A stretch of 64,000 bases of DNA from Ancistrus triradiatus (GCA_025084515.1 JAJAGP010000771.1:45001-109000); one strand, 5' to 3'; positions 45,131 to 56,753 are shown, numbered from the stretch's first letter. Program-made: numbers and translations. The notes: generated by a model not told the origin, from the letters alone.

Positions 45131-45783
45131 TAAATTTTTGATTAAATTAATTCCTTAAATCATCACCAAACCTCACCACTGATGGTAATTTTGGAGACTT
45201 GGTGACCCAAAGAAGTGTGCTTAGATTAATAGTAGCGGGCTTTTATTAAAGAGCTGTGTTCTTGTTTGTTGGTCTTGCCAAACTGATCTCTAAGAGTGTT
45301 TTGTGCAAACAATGCTTATTTAATGCCATTATGTTATTGACATAGACCATGCATAACACACTTAACCTTCTACACCAGCAAAACAGAATTCCTAAACAGA
45401 AATGAGTCAGGGACTGGGTTCTCCTCAATTTAAACAAGCTAAATTTGGATTTGCTTACTATGTTTTCTTTTTTCTGACATGTGTTCTGACTAGCTCATCA
45501 TCATTCAGCATGTCTCGTTGTCATCTTCAGAAACATTTGGTATTAACTAAAGCTATGTGACTGTTTATGGATTACAGAAGTGCCTGCTGTTTTCATTTGG
45601 CCTATCCTTTTAACTCCTGCAGTGATACTTAAAGCTTGTGGTGCATTATGTGCTATTCTGACTACTTCACTGATTCCCATTTAAACTAGCAGTTACACTA
45701 GACACATTCATGCTACCCCTGAATGATATTTTTGCAAGGGAAGTGATCTGAAATATAATATGATTTGACAATGAGTCCTGGAA

Positions 45784-45960
45784 GTGATGATATGGCCCTC
45801 ACAGGGCCCTGATCTCAACATCATCGAGTCTATCTGGGATGACATGAAGAGACAGAAGGATTTGAGCAAGCCTAAATCCACAGAAGATATGTGGTTAGTT
45901 CTGCAAGATGTTTGGAACAATCTCCCTACCAACTTCCTTCAAAATCTGTGTAAATGTGTA
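45784..45960 (+). pseudogene. F7 Tc1-type transposase C-terminal fragment
   Basis: The open frame reads MIWPSQGPDLNIIESIWDDM (catalytic Glu region), then RQKDLSKPKSTEDMWLVLQD and VWNNLPTNFLQNLCKCV, the standard C-terminal helices. It is cut at the TA of 45959-45960 by the tip of F6. The rest of the gene, upstream of 45784, is not found, and its last ~20 codons are not seen beyond F6. Confidence 0.75.
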
Positions 45961-47150
45961 CAGTGGTATGAAAAATTGTTTGCCACCTTCCTGAATTTCC
46001 TATTGTTTTTGCATCTTTGTCACACTTATTTGTTTCAGAACATCAAACCAATTTAAATATTAGTCAAAGACAACACAAGTAAACACAAAATGCAGTTTTT
46101 AAATGAAGATGTTTATTATTAAGGGAGAAAAAAATCCAAACCTACATGGCCCTGTGTGAAAAAGTGATTGTCCCTTAAACCTAATAACTGCATTGGAGGA
46201 TTATCAAGCATGAACGACCTTTTCAAGGTCATGCCACAGCATCTCAATAGGATTCAGGTCAGAACTTTGACAAGGCCACTCCAAAGTCTTCATTTTGTTT
46301 TTCTTCAGCCATTCAGAGATGGACTTGCTGGTGTGTTTTGGATCATTGTCCTGCTGCAGAACCCAAGTTAATTTCAGCTTGAGGTCACGAACAGATGGAC
46401 GGACATTCTCCTTCAGGATTTTTTGGTAGACAGCAGAATTCATAGTTCCATTTATCACAGCAAGTCTTCCAGGTCCTGAAGCAGCAAAACAGCCCCAGAC
46501 CATCACACTACCACCACCATATTTTACTGTTGGTATAATGTTCTTTTTCTGAAATGCTATGTTACCTTTACGCCAGATGTAATGGGACACACACCTTCCA
46601 AAGAGTCAGTCCACGGAATGTTTTCCCAAAAGTCTTTGGGATCCTCAAGATGTGTTCTGGAAAAATTGAGATGATCTTTAATGTTCTTGTTGCTCAGCAG
46701 TGGCTTTTGTCTTGGAACTCTGCCATGCAGGCCATTTTTGTCCAGTCTCTTTCTTATGGTGGAGGAATGAACACTGACCTTAACTGAGACAAGTGAGGCC
46801 TGCAGTTCTTTGGATGTTATCTTTTGTGACCTCTTGGATGAGTCGTTGCTGCACTCTTGGGGTGATTTTGGTCAGCCACTCCTCGGAAGGTTCACCACTG
46901 TTTCATGTCTTCGCCATTTGTGGATAATGGATCTCACTGTGGTTCACTGGAGTCCCGAAGCTTTAGAAATGTCTTTATAACCCTTTCCAGGCCGACAGAT
47001 TTCAATTACTTTCTTACCTCAATTGTTTCTGAATTTCTTTGGATCTCAGCATGTGTAGCTTTTAAGGATATTTTGGTGTACTTCACTTTGTCAGGCAGGT
47101 CCTATTTAAGTGATGTCCTGATCAGAACAGGTGTGGCGATAATCAGGCCT
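45961..47150 (-). mobile_element. F6 Tc1-like transposon, right end missing
   Basis: The left tip CAGTGGTATGAAAAATTGTT lies next to TA, with an inner block ACACAAGTAAACACAAAATG and CATGGCCCTGTGTGAAAAAG, typical of a known fish Tc1 group. The transposase follows on the complement. Its 5' leader is truncated near GGCCTGGGTGTGACAGCC, so the second TIR is absent and the element cannot be mobilised. It inserted into F7. Confidence 0.85.
46204..47052 (-). pseudogene. F6 Tc1-type transposase pseudogene
   Basis: The start ATG at 47052 (MLRSKEIQKQL). The DNA-binding part is broken by stops. The first Asp lies in PWTD, followed by a deletion of the ETKVELF residues (near 46605). The 46590 frame of 128 codons is open: KKNIIPTVKYGGGSVMVWGC, LTWVLQQDNDPKHTSKSISE (second Asp) and SSDLNPIEMLWHDLEKVVHA (Glu). 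It then stops, because a deletion removes about the last 70 residues. All three catalytic residues remain, but the fold is incomplete. Confidence 0.85.
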
Positions 47151-47222
47151 GGGTGTGACAGCCAGCCACCGTTGCCATCTGTTATGGATGGAAACGTATT
47201 GTGTTTAGGTTTTGAACCAGGT

Positions 47223-47665
47223 TCAAGTATGGAGACCTTGTGGTGAGTGCTTTAACCCTGCCTTTGCTTTGGAGTGACACACTACCCTTGCTGCTGGTGT
47301 GATGATCTGCAGAGCCATCACATATGACAGTTGGTCACCCCTAGTAGTATAACAAAGGCCACTAACAACTGTGTCCCATATGAGTTGCCTGTCATGGCAA
47401 GGCTTCCAAATGACATTTTCAGCAGGATAATGCACATCAAAGCACAGCAAGAGTTTCCCAGGAATGTCTCCACGAGATTGTAACAATTCCTTGGCCTGCC
47501 CGGTTGCCAGATTTATCGGTAATCGAGCATTTATGGGACCAGCTAGGATACCAGCTTTGACAGCCTATGAGCGTGCAGGATTTACAGGCCCAGCTGCAAC
47601 ATCTGGAATTGTATTGTACAGGAACCACCTGTAGAATACAGCTACATTAATGCATATAATGCCTT
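47223..47665 (+). pseudogene. F8c Tc1-like transposase fragment
   Basis: The plus-strand frame near 47416-47560 gives FQQDNAHQSTARVSQECLHE (second Asp) and TIPWPARLPDLSVIEHLWDQ (Glu), with the expected spacing, then a stop. Upstream text (GACAGTTGGTCACCCCTAG) is shared in inverse with F8a. The tail GATTTACAGGCCCAGCTGC corresponds to F8b. The N-terminal half and TIRs are not visible. Confidence 0.75.
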
Positions 47666-47682
47666 ATACAGTGTGGAATTTA

Positions 47683-47810
47683 TGGGGGTCTGGAACAGAT
47701 CAATTCAAATTACATTATTCCTTAAGGGAAACGTTGCTCAGAACTCATTGTTTTTGGGTTCTAGACAAGCCTTCTGGAACTAAGTGACAACGAGAACCAA
47801 GGTACCACTG
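47683..47810 (-). repeat. Short repeat with GGTACCTTGGTTCTCG end, copy 2
   Basis: This is the complement of the 38626-38765 repeat. It ends CGAGAACCAAGGTACCACTG followed by TA, so the outer tip in this family is probably CAGTGGTACCTTGG. Non-coding. Confidence 0.7.
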
Positions 47811-48078
47811 TATATTAAATCTAGTAAGTCAAGCATGTGAATATAGAAGGATTTGTTGTATGCTAGAAGTTTGCTGATAGTCATAACTCATCGAGGAAAA
47901 AATCCTTAACACTACAACATAAATAAATAAATAATTAAATAAATAAATCAGTTAAGCCATCTAATGCCAGGATTCCTGAATTTAAAAAGAAGCAATGCAG
48001 TGCCATGAGAACTTGCATGTCCAATTTAGCCAAAAATCTATTCATGCTACTTTTGCTAGTCTGTAAAACTTCTTTAAA

Positions 48079-48180
48079 GGCTAAGTGGTTAAGGTTTTGG
48101 ACTACTAATTGTATGGTTGTAATTCAGATCCTAGCTCTAACCACCTTTGCCTCTGCCACTTCGGTAAGCTGCACTGGCAG
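48079..48180 (+). repeat. Weak tRNA-SINE head
   Basis: GGCTAAGTGGTTAAGGTTTT, GGACTACTAATTG and TAATTCAGATCCTAG parallel the A box, spacer and B box of the local SINE family with many changes. The body is lost. Confidence 0.3.
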
Positions 48181-48501
48181 TGTACCAGTAAATTTCTAAT
48201 TTATAGAGGCTTTTTCATTCATGTATGGCTTTTCACAGAGATTCTTCTACATCCACATTGTGTTCATGCTCGGGTTTTAGAACCCAACTGAAAATCTGTG
48301 ACCCAAATGAAAGTGTGTTGTGTAATGGAGTAATTTATCTCTCTTTCCTCATAGTTCCAACAGAGGCATCACCAATCATTTTCTGTTACCTCAATCATGT
48401 TTACAACTGGTAATGCAATAAACAGGCAAATGACTAATGATCTGCAAAGCTTCAGCTGAAGCAAGGGATTTTAACCACATATGTTCGTGCATGTGTGTAA
48501 C

Positions 48502-48627
48502 CTTTGCATGTGTGCTGTCTGCTGGATCCATATTGATCAGGTTGTAGGGGGAGGGGCGATGGGGACCTGTTGGTGTGGCAGGTGTCTTTGGCTCCTCTTT
48601 TGGCTGCTGTTGACTGAGAGGATCACC
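48502..48627 (-). CDS. Candidate internal exon of an unrecognised host gene
   Basis: On the minus strand an acceptor with a pyrimidine-leaning stretch (TTGCTGTGCTCTCCAG) precedes a 126-bp open block, exactly 42 codons. It ends at AAAG|GTTA, a usable but poor donor. The peptide is GDPLSQQQPKEEPKTPATPT then GPHRPSPYNLINMDPADSTH and AK. This low-complexity, Pro/Gln-rich and then ordered composition resembles linkers of nuclear regulators rather than transposon protein. No local repeat family covers it. I do not recognise the gene. The open frame extends on both sides (48391-48711), so the boundaries are inferred from the splice signals. Confidence 0.4.
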
Positions 48628-48639
48628 CTGGAGAGCACA

Positions 48640-50262
48640 GCAACAGCGTTTGATTGAAAAGGCTAGCAGGGTAAATCTGCTGGGACAAGGACTGTGCTGT
48701 CTTTCTGACACATTCTTTGGACCTAGGGAGGTGTGTAGCTGAGTCTGTGTGGAGGTAATTTTGATTCATGCCATCACTCTCTGTATTATTAGGATATGTG
48801 GCAATGATGCTACTCACTGTTCCGTGAAATTGAAGAACTTCCCATGTTTACTTTTCCTTTTTTCTTCACCTTCTCTTACAGCTTGCCTTTTTAAGGACAA
48901 TATCATGTTGTTGGGATTTTTTGTAATATATTTTTTCTTTTTTTAAGTTGTGTTTTTATACGTTTTAAACTTATTGACGTTTGACTGCCCTTTCCACGAA
49001 TCAATTCACCCCTTAGACAGCCAGTTCTCTCTGACTGAGTCGCAGACAAATTGTGTGTTGAATGAGGGAGCTGCCTCTCATAAGAAACAAAGGAAAAAGC
49101 TTTTCACTGAAGATAGACTCGATCAAAAGGGACAAATCCTTACAAGTAACATCCCTGTCCTCTCCTGCAGCAAAAGCCATTCAATATGACTATCAATATG
49201 CAATAGTATAAATTAAGTTGACTATGACCGAAAGCACTAAGCTCATGCAAATGATAGCATCAGTGCTGTTTATAATCCATTGGTTTGAAGCTTTGTATAC
49301 AGATATGCATTCTGGATTTAAACTACTAATTGGAAATTGTTTATAAAATGCAAAAAATGGCAAGATACACCTTGGAACCTGTGGGACTTCCAGTGTCACA
49401 ATTAATGATGCTGTGTATAAATTATTATTTAAATCCCATACATGTGGGCTATTTTAATACCCTAGTGATCTATTTTATTTACTTAGCCTTAACAAATAAT
49501 GATTGAGAAAGGAAGTACACATATTCATAATGGCATCTTACCTTTAATTACAACCATCAGCTTTCATTTTATTCAGTGACTAATTAGGAATTTATTTTAT
49601 ATTATAAGCTTTAGCACTAACAGAAAAAGTTGTGAGACAGTACTGAACATGTATTCATTATTGGCACATGTGATGAATGAGACCCTGCTTGTTGGAGGGG
49701 CAAAGTCCCATCCAAGCCATAGATAACAGGCAGACTCAAGAACCCATCATAAAGTCCCCTGTACCTCAGTATTATGCTAACATAATTAAAAGTAGGTGGG
49801 GGTTGAATATATAGGAATAATATCTAGGAATTTCCCCATAGAATATCATGGATACTCCGTTATATTTATCCAAATAATTGTTATCTGGACCATTCACCAG
49901 GATGTTGTACGTTAACATAAATGTGTTTGACTGTATATAGTTTGGCAAAGAAAGCATTGGCTTCCTGGGATTTAAAATAAAGAAAATATATAAATTATGA
50001 ATGGTATCTGTACTATGAAGATGGCTTCAACTACACACCAAATGGATTATCCAACACGATGTCTGTATATATCAGCATTATAATGCAAACTCCATAATTA
50101 CATAGAAAAGGCATATAAACGAAGTCATTGTACCACTTACAAGTTTTGTGAAATTGTGTTGCCGTGTAACAATAATAAAAAAGGTAATGTTTTCCCCAAC
50201 AATTTATTAAAACCTGTTCCTGTTGCATTAACACACAAAGTATCACTTACTTTATTTACGTT
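48640..50262. other. No gene recognised
   Basis: AT-rich DNA without transposon ends. If 48502-48627 is an exon, this would be the intron upstream of it on the minus strand. Confidence 0.4.
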
Positions 50263-50500
50263 ATGGTACAGTGGTTAGCACTGTCGCATCATTGCTCTGA
50301 GATCCCCGGTTCAACCCTGGCCCCGGACTCCACCTGTGTGGAGCTTGCATGTCCTCCTCATGTCTGCAAGGGTTTACTCCAGGTAGTCCAGCTTCCACCC
50401 TTATAACAAAGACATGTGTTAGGATAACTGATGTTTCTAAATTGCCACGAGTGTATGTGCCCTACGATGTATTGGTGCCCTGCCTAGGGTTCCACAATGC
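50263..50500 (+). repeat. V-SINE-like retroposon, head to centre
   Basis: TACAGTGGTTAGCACTGTCG (A box), GGTTCAACCCTGG (B box), GTGTGGAGCTTGCATGTCC, GGGTTTACTCCAGGTAGTCC and TGTATGTGCCCTACGATG follow the order of the complete copy at 52535. The 3' tail is decayed. Confidence 0.8.
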
Positions 50501-52534
50501 AGCACTAACATTAGCTTCAAGCAATATTTCGCCTCCTGCATTAACCAGAACCTAAGTTTTTCCCCCACATTTGATCCCTGCTTTTCCTTGTCAGAGTCAT
50601 GGTGGTCCAGTATTAGTCCATCATAGTATTAGCTAATAATTCTTTTAAAATGTCTTACAAATTTTATTATAATTTTTGAAAAGTCATCAAAACAAAATTA
50701 AAAGAATTTACCGGTTTCAATCAAATATGTTATGGAAAACATGAAATAAACTAAGTATGACAAAGTGGTTACATTAGCTTTAATTGGCCAGGGTTATTTT
50801 GAAAAACAAAACAAAACAAAAAGCAGTCTTTTTGAAGTGTTTAGCCTTGGGGATATGTATTCGTTTACCAGTTATTTTAAGTTTCTATTTATTTATTTTT
50901 TCATTAAGGTTTTTAATGTGCAAAATTCATACAAAATGAATTTAACCACTACATCCAAGTGGATTCTTTCATTCGAGTGAAACTAAATGGAGCAGTCTGC
51001 CTGATCACACAGCCCTCAGGACACAAGGCCTTTTAGACGGCCTTCATCTTCTTTCATCTTCTCTCCAGCTCTTGTTTCATGCCACCTAAGTGCTCATTTA
51101 AAGTCTTTTGTACTCAGAAGCCTTAAGATGCCACTGACTCTCTGGCCCTCAGCAGCACAGAGGTAGACATCTGATGGCTTTCTCTGCCTGCCTGGGGTCT
51201 TCTGCTTGATTCATGTACACTTGAGAAGCTTTTGAAGTGTGCTGATGGCACAGCGGCACCTCCACAACAACTCTTAAGACTGACTCTTCGCATGTTGTTT
51301 CCCCATTATTTTGTTCTTTTTCCCTGCCTTTTTCCATTTTGTCAGATCCCATCAGTGTACTGTTTTACAAAAGCTCTTTCAAACTACAAGCCTGACCGCT
51401 GATGAGCAAGTCATTTTGTTATCCCCTCTCAGAATGTGCCTTTCTGTCCTGCCCTACTTTCTGGTTCCATTAGACTTTATTCCTCCTGGACTGGAAGCTT
51501 ATTGTTTCCATACCTTTTCACCAACTTACCTGTAGAAGAAAGCTTTTCTCACAGGGATGTGTACTTTATATAAGGATTCAGTTTGTTCAAAATCTTTTTA
51601 TGCATGTAATATGTTTTTAAGATCTAAATTAGTACTACCAGATAGGGTAATAATTATAAACTATAACAAAATATTCATTGCTACTTAGTGTTTATGGGAA
51701 ATTGGTATTAATTTATGATGCATTTCTAAAACCTGTGTTCATTTGAACAAAATTGTAATATGATCGGCTGCGTGCAGCTGAAGCAGCAGACAATGATAAA
51801 GGGCAGAAGCACAGTTAAAAGAATTTATTAAACAATAAACAACAAAAATGCCAGATACAAGGCTCTCAAAGATAAACAGAACAAACATGCTGATAATAGC
51901 AACCGTCACAGGCAAAGACAAAGAACAAACACTTAGTAACGCCTGTGCAATATTATACCATGCCCTTATTTATAGCAAATACCACACCTGGCAATTAGAT
52001 TTGATATTACGCAAGGATGTTGGAGCAACACACACAGAGACAAACTTGCACACATGTAGGGGGCAAGTCACTTAAACAAATGCACAGGGCTAAACCAGAG
52101 TTCTGGCATAACACACACCAAGACACACAAACACACTACCTATAACAAATATCGTCCACACACACCCTAACATCTAATTCAAAGCCCTCTCCCCCTCCAT
52201 CAAAAATAATCCATAAACATTATCCATTCTAAATGACTAAGGAATATAAAATGGTAGGCCATCAAGGGTTGTACAAATAACAATGCCACCCTGGTTTGGA
52301 AGGTCCCACAGTCTCAATCATGGACTTAGGTGTAGGTACAAGCCAGAGTCAATGTGGCTTCATTGGGCTTAAGTGATGGGTTCAGTTAAGCCATGCTTAA
52401 GGCTCAGATGGTAAAGCCAGGGTGTAATTAATGTCTTGACATAGGAGAAGATAGGTCAAAGGCGTCAGTAGTAAAAAAATACCTCTAATGAGTAAGGAGC
52501 AGGTTCTTTATTGAAATATACACAAAGTCAACAT
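50501..52534. other. No gene recognised
   Basis: AT-rich. The part from 51800 to 52150 (AAAAGAATTTATTAAACAAT followed by CA-rich text) is compositionally like non-coding retroposon or LTR debris, but I cannot assign it. Confidence 0.35.
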
Positions 52535-52872
52535 TCATTCACTCACTTTCTTATCCGCTCAATCCTGGACAGGTTCGCGGGAGAGCCGGTGCCTAACCTG
52601 CAGCATAGGCCCCAAGTCAGAAACAACCCTAGACAGGATGCCAGTCCATCATAGGGCACATACACTCACACACACACTAGGGGCAATTTTTAAAGACACC
52701 AATTAACCTAACACACATGTCTTTTGGCTCTGGGAGGAAACTAGAGTACCTGGAGTAAACCCACATGGACTACACACAGAAAGGACCCAGGCCACCCCAC
52801 CAGCGGATTGAACCCAGGATCTTCTCTCTGTAAAATGACTGTGCTACCCACTGAGCCACCATGCCACCCTAA
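52535..52872 (-). repeat. V-SINE-like retroposon, near full length
   Basis: This is the best copy in the window. Read on the minus strand: AGGGTGGCATGGTGGCTCAG (A box), TGGGTTCAATCCGCTGG (B box), GGGTTTACTCCAGGTACTC, CAAAAGACATGTGTG, AGTGTATGTGCCCTATGATG, TAGGCACCGGCTCTCCCGC and the terminal GCGGATAAGAAAGTGAGTG with ATTCATTC-type repeats. The length is about 340 bp. It serves as the local reference for the fragments elsewhere. Confidence 0.85.
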
Positions 52873-53016
52873 TGTTAACATAATGTTAGTTATGGCAACA
52901 ATAGCTACAGGCATGTTGCTTGTATGTTTCATTGGTTTTATTTATCATTGAATTAGCATCAGTGGCTATATTCATGACAGACACAAGATTATATCAGCAC
53001 ATTAGCTATGCACCAG

Positions 53017-53112
53017 TTTAGAGTAACCAGTTAACCTAATGCATGTCTTTGGAATGTGAGAGTACCCCAGGTAAATCCACACAGACACAGGGAGAACATG
53101 CAAACTGTGCTA
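53017..53112 (-). repeat. V-SINE-like central fragment
   Basis: AGTTTAGAGTAACCAGTTAA, ATGCATGTCTTTGGAATG and GGGAGAACATGCAAACTG match the central region on the minus strand. Head and tail are missing. Confidence 0.7.
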
Positions 53113-54534
53113 ATCACATGGACCACCGACAGGCATGGTGCAACAAGCACATCAGATTAGTGTCCATGCATCAGTCATGTTAATTAACACACCCAAGGAC
53201 ATGCATAATCTTCATGTTAAATGCTCTCAAACTGCATAAACATGAAGGTGATTAAAACTGGTTGTTTTTTCTTACATAATTTTCTGAAGATCTTGTTGGT
53301 TAAAATAATTTGGACATATTATGATGTTAGAAAATTTCTCTGCGGCAAATAAATTGTCAAGGGACACAAAAAGGAGAGACACAGAGACAAGGAGACACAC
53401 AAAAAAAGATAAATGATGATGATGAGTAAAAGGAAAGATGGGAAATGAAAGTAGCTCACGCTCTTGCCGTCCACTGTGTGCATGCGGGATATGTGTTGTG
53501 ACAGCTGAGTGGAGCTGGAAGGCCAGAGCTAAAATTCACAGACACAAGCCTTGGGGTCGAGCATGGGCTCACGACTCGAGTTGGGAGAGGGAAGGAGAAC
53601 TGCTGAGAGAACTAGACCCAGAATTCCTAACTATGTCTCTCAGTGTCCTTTGAGGTTGCATGACTTTTGGAAAACAACTCTTACTGTATGACTAAAGAAG
53701 GGAAGTGTGATGGATGACAAAGGAAACCTTTGTTTTTGACGCCACTGGACACTAAACACTGCTCTTGTCAGATTATGCTGCATTATCAGATGCCACTGTC
53801 ATGAAAATTATCTATTCTATTAGAGTTTGTACACTACAGAGACAGTGGAGACTGGATGTCTGTAGATTAGGCAATTAATTTGCTTAATTGTTTGCTTGGA
53901 GTATGGGAAGCTGCACTGGCATGCATCATACTATGTTAATGAAATAATTGTGCCACTTTCCTACTGGAGCATGAAGATGTAGCATCACATACAGTAGACT
54001 CTGTAGTTATCATAAATATTAGCAGTTGTTTCCAAGCAGATATCTTAAATGGCACAGCAGATTAACTTAAAAAGCCATTTCAGTTTTAAAACTCTCAGTT
54101 CAGAGAGTTGTCTATAAGACAACATATGAATTCATTTATGGGATGTTCCAGGGGAAGGCAGAATGAGAACTATTAGGATATTAAACCTGAAGTTCACTGC
54201 ATCTATATAGGTGTTCGTTAATTAATCTATTATAACTTTTAATGCTCTGAACATAGCACCAGGTCATCTACAGGCATTATACACTTTATCATACGTTATT
54301 ACTCATGCTGTATCTGGGGCAGCTTAGAGTAGTCAGTTCCCTTGCAGTTTATCTAAACCAATTTTTTTTTTTCAGCAGCAAACATCAGAGGTGGGGATGG
54401 GGGAAACACAAAAAGGGAGATTTTACCATAAGGTGAACCTGGTCCTGAAATCTGGTAAAACCTGGTATCTCAAATTTATGGACTACTATATGGCCTTGTA
54501 AAGGTCCTCAAAAGCTTTTTATTTGTATCACGGG
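53113..54534. other. No gene recognised
   Basis: AT-rich. It has an A- and G-rich segment near 53340-53440 and a T run with A-rich flank near 54360. No exon-like block with convincing splice sites. Confidence 0.4.
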
Positions 54535-54830
54535 TTGCTTCCACAAACATGTGTTTTGAAGATCCCTGTTCTGTAAATACAACAAAGGTGCCCACACATG
54601 CCTGATTGCTATCCTATTGATTAAAAACTAATTTCATTTTGAATGAACTCTGTATCCCATCTGTGAAACATGGTGGTGGCAGTATCATGTTTTTGAATGT
54701 TTTGCTGCATCTTGCAGCCAAGGACAACTTGACACCATGGATGGAATAGTGATTTCTGAATTACAAGCCATTTCCTCCAAGGTAATGTGGACTGATCAAC
54801 AGTTACGAAATTTGTATTTTAGACCCTTGA
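54535..54830. mobile_element. Rearranged F2 fragment
   Basis: The first half (CTTCCACAAACATGTG, GATCCCTGTTCTG, GGTGCCCACACATGCCTG) is the F2 5' leader in minus orientation. From about 54648 (CTGTATCCCATCTGTGAAAC, ATGGTGGTGGCAGTATCATG, TTTTGCTGCATCTTGCAG) it is plus-strand transposase coding DNA. A jump then leads to the C-terminal GATCAACAGTTACG words. The orientation switch shows an inversion together with deletions. Confidence 0.7.
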
Positions 54831-55439
54831 ACATATAATCAATTGTTTTCTAATTACAGATATACAGTATGTATTTACTCTCTTGGCCTATATCACCACT
54901 ATCATGTTTGTATTATACCCTTCCTACAAGTAAAGCACTGTGAATCTGAATTCCATTGTGGCATGTGTCTATCATGACTTTCTGCCATCACATACTGTAT
55001 ATATGCCAAGTTACCTCCCCTTAGTCTTTAGGCCATACCATATTAAGGGGGAACACAACACTAGTTTATACACCTGATATACAGTGGCGTTTGAGAGTTT
55101 GTGAAACCTTTAGAATTTTCTATATTTCTGCATAAATATGACCTAAAACATCATCAGATTTTCACACAAGTCCTAAAAGTAGATAAAGAAAATCCAGATA
55201 AACAAATGAGACAAAAATATTATACTTGGTCATTTATGTACTGAGAAAAATCATCCAATATTACATATTAGTGATTGGCAAAAGTATGTAAACCTCTAGG
55301 ATTAAGGTAATTGAGGTGAAATTAGAGTCAGGTGTTTTCAATCAATGGGATGACAATCAGGTGCGAGTGAGCACCCTGTTTTATTTAAAGAACAGGGGTC
55401 TATCAAAGTCTGCTCTTCACAACACATGTTTGTGGAAGC

Positions 55440-56253
55440 TTAACACGGAAAAGATTACAAAACCATATCTAAAGAGTTTGGACTCCACCAATCCACAGTC
55501 AGGCAGATTGTGTACAAATGGAGGAAATTCAAGACCATTGTTACCCTTCCCAGGAGTGGTTAACCAACAAAGATCACTCCAAGAGCAAGGCGTGTAATAG
55601 TTGGTCAGGTCACAAAGAACCCCCGGGTAACTTCTAAGTAACTGAAGGCCTCAGAAGAACATTGAACAACAATAGTGTGCATGGCAGTCTTGCGCAGAAA
55701 GCAACTGCTCTCCAAAAAGAACATTGCTGCTCGTCTGCAGTTTGCTAAAGATCACGTGGACAAGCCAGAAGGCTATTGGAAGAATGTTTTGTGGACAGAT
55801 GAGACCAAAAGAGAACTTTTTGGTTTAAAAGAAAAGTGTTATGTTTGGAGAAAGGAAAACACTGCATTCCAGCATAAGGACCTTATTCCATCTGTGAAAC
55901 ATGATGGTGGTAATATCATGGTTTGGGCCTGTTTTGCTGCATCTGGGCCAGGACAGCATGCCATCATTGATGGAACAATGCATTCTGAATTATATCAAAG
56001 AATTGTAAAGGAAAATGTCAGGACATCTGTCCATGAACTGAATCTCAAGAGAAGATGGGTCATGCAGCAAGACAACGACCCTAAGCACACAAGTCATTCT
56101 ACCAAAGAATGGTTAAAGAAGAATAAAGTTAATGTTTTGGAATGGCCAAGTCAAACTTCTGATCTTAATCCAATTGAAATGTTTTGGAAGGACCTGAAGG
56201 AAGCAGTTAATGAAAGGAAACACAAAAACATCCCACAGTTGAAGCTGTTCTGA
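55440..56253 (+). pseudogene. F2g Tc1-type transposase pseudogene
   Basis: The start codon region is deleted (the sequence runs GAAGCTTAACACGGAAAAG into ATTACAAAACC). The DNA-binding half (CACAGTCAGGCAGATTG, TACAAATGGAGGAAATTC) is shifted. The 55675 frame has 192 codons: RRKQLLSKKNIAARLQFAKD, LWTDETKRELFGLKEK (first Asp), WVMQQDNDPKHTSHSTKEWL (second Asp) and TSDLNPIEMFWKDL (Glu intact). A TGA then follows FLKLF-like LKLF at 56251 in place of a Cys codon. The remaining C-terminal codons are split by the SINE. Confidence 0.88.
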
Positions 56254-56301
56254 ATGGAGGAGTGGGCTTAAATTCCTACAAGCTGGTGGGCAGGACTGAT
56301 T

Positions 56302-56497
56302 AGGGACTGTGGTAGCCTAGCGGCTAAGGTACTGTACTATGGACCAGAAGGTTCAGGGTTCAAATCCCACTTCTGCCAAGCTGCCACTGTTGGGTCCTTG
56401 AGCAAGGCCCTTAACCCACAATTGCTTGGATTGTAAGATTTTATCAATTGTAAGTTGCTCTGGATAAGGGCGTCTGCTAAATGCTGTAAATGTAAAA
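56302..56497 (+). repeat. tRNA-derived SINE nested in F2g
   Basis: GGGACTGTGGTAGCCTAGCG (A box), GGTTCAAATCCCAC (B box), CTTGAGCAAGGCCCTTAACC and the tail GGATAAGGGCGTCTGCTAAA are intact. It is flanked by a 5-bp duplication TGATT (56297-56301 and 56498-56502), and the F2 text GGACTGATcAACAGTTACAG resumes after it. The SINE is younger than the transposon. Confidence 0.9.
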
Positions 56498-56753
56498 TGA
56501 TTAACAGTTACAGGAAACATTTAGTTGCAGTTATTGCTACACGGGGGGTTTCACACCAGATATTGAAAGCAAGGGTTCACATACTTTTACTTATTTATTT
56601 TAAATAAATGACCAAGTGTAATATTTTGTCTCATTTGTTGAACTGGGTTCTCTTTATCTACTTTTAGGACTTGTGTGAAAATCAGATGATGTTTTATTTA
56701 TGCAGAAATATAGAAAATTCTAAAGGGTTCACAAACTCTCAAGCACCACTGTA

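Larger units (their letters stand above)
55082..56751 (+). mobile_element. F2g Tc1 transposon with nested SINE
   Basis: TA (55080-55081) and TA (56752-56753) flank the tips CAGTGGCGTTTGAGAGTTTG and CTCTCAAGCACCACTG. The copy is 1,670 bp including a 196-bp SINE. It is the only near-complete F2 copy whose transposase reads on the plus strand. Confidence 0.92.

Noticed and set aside
53438..53653. Plus-strand 71-codon frame with higher GC
   Set aside because: There is no recognisable domain, no convincing splice sites and no relation to neighbours; left as unassigned.
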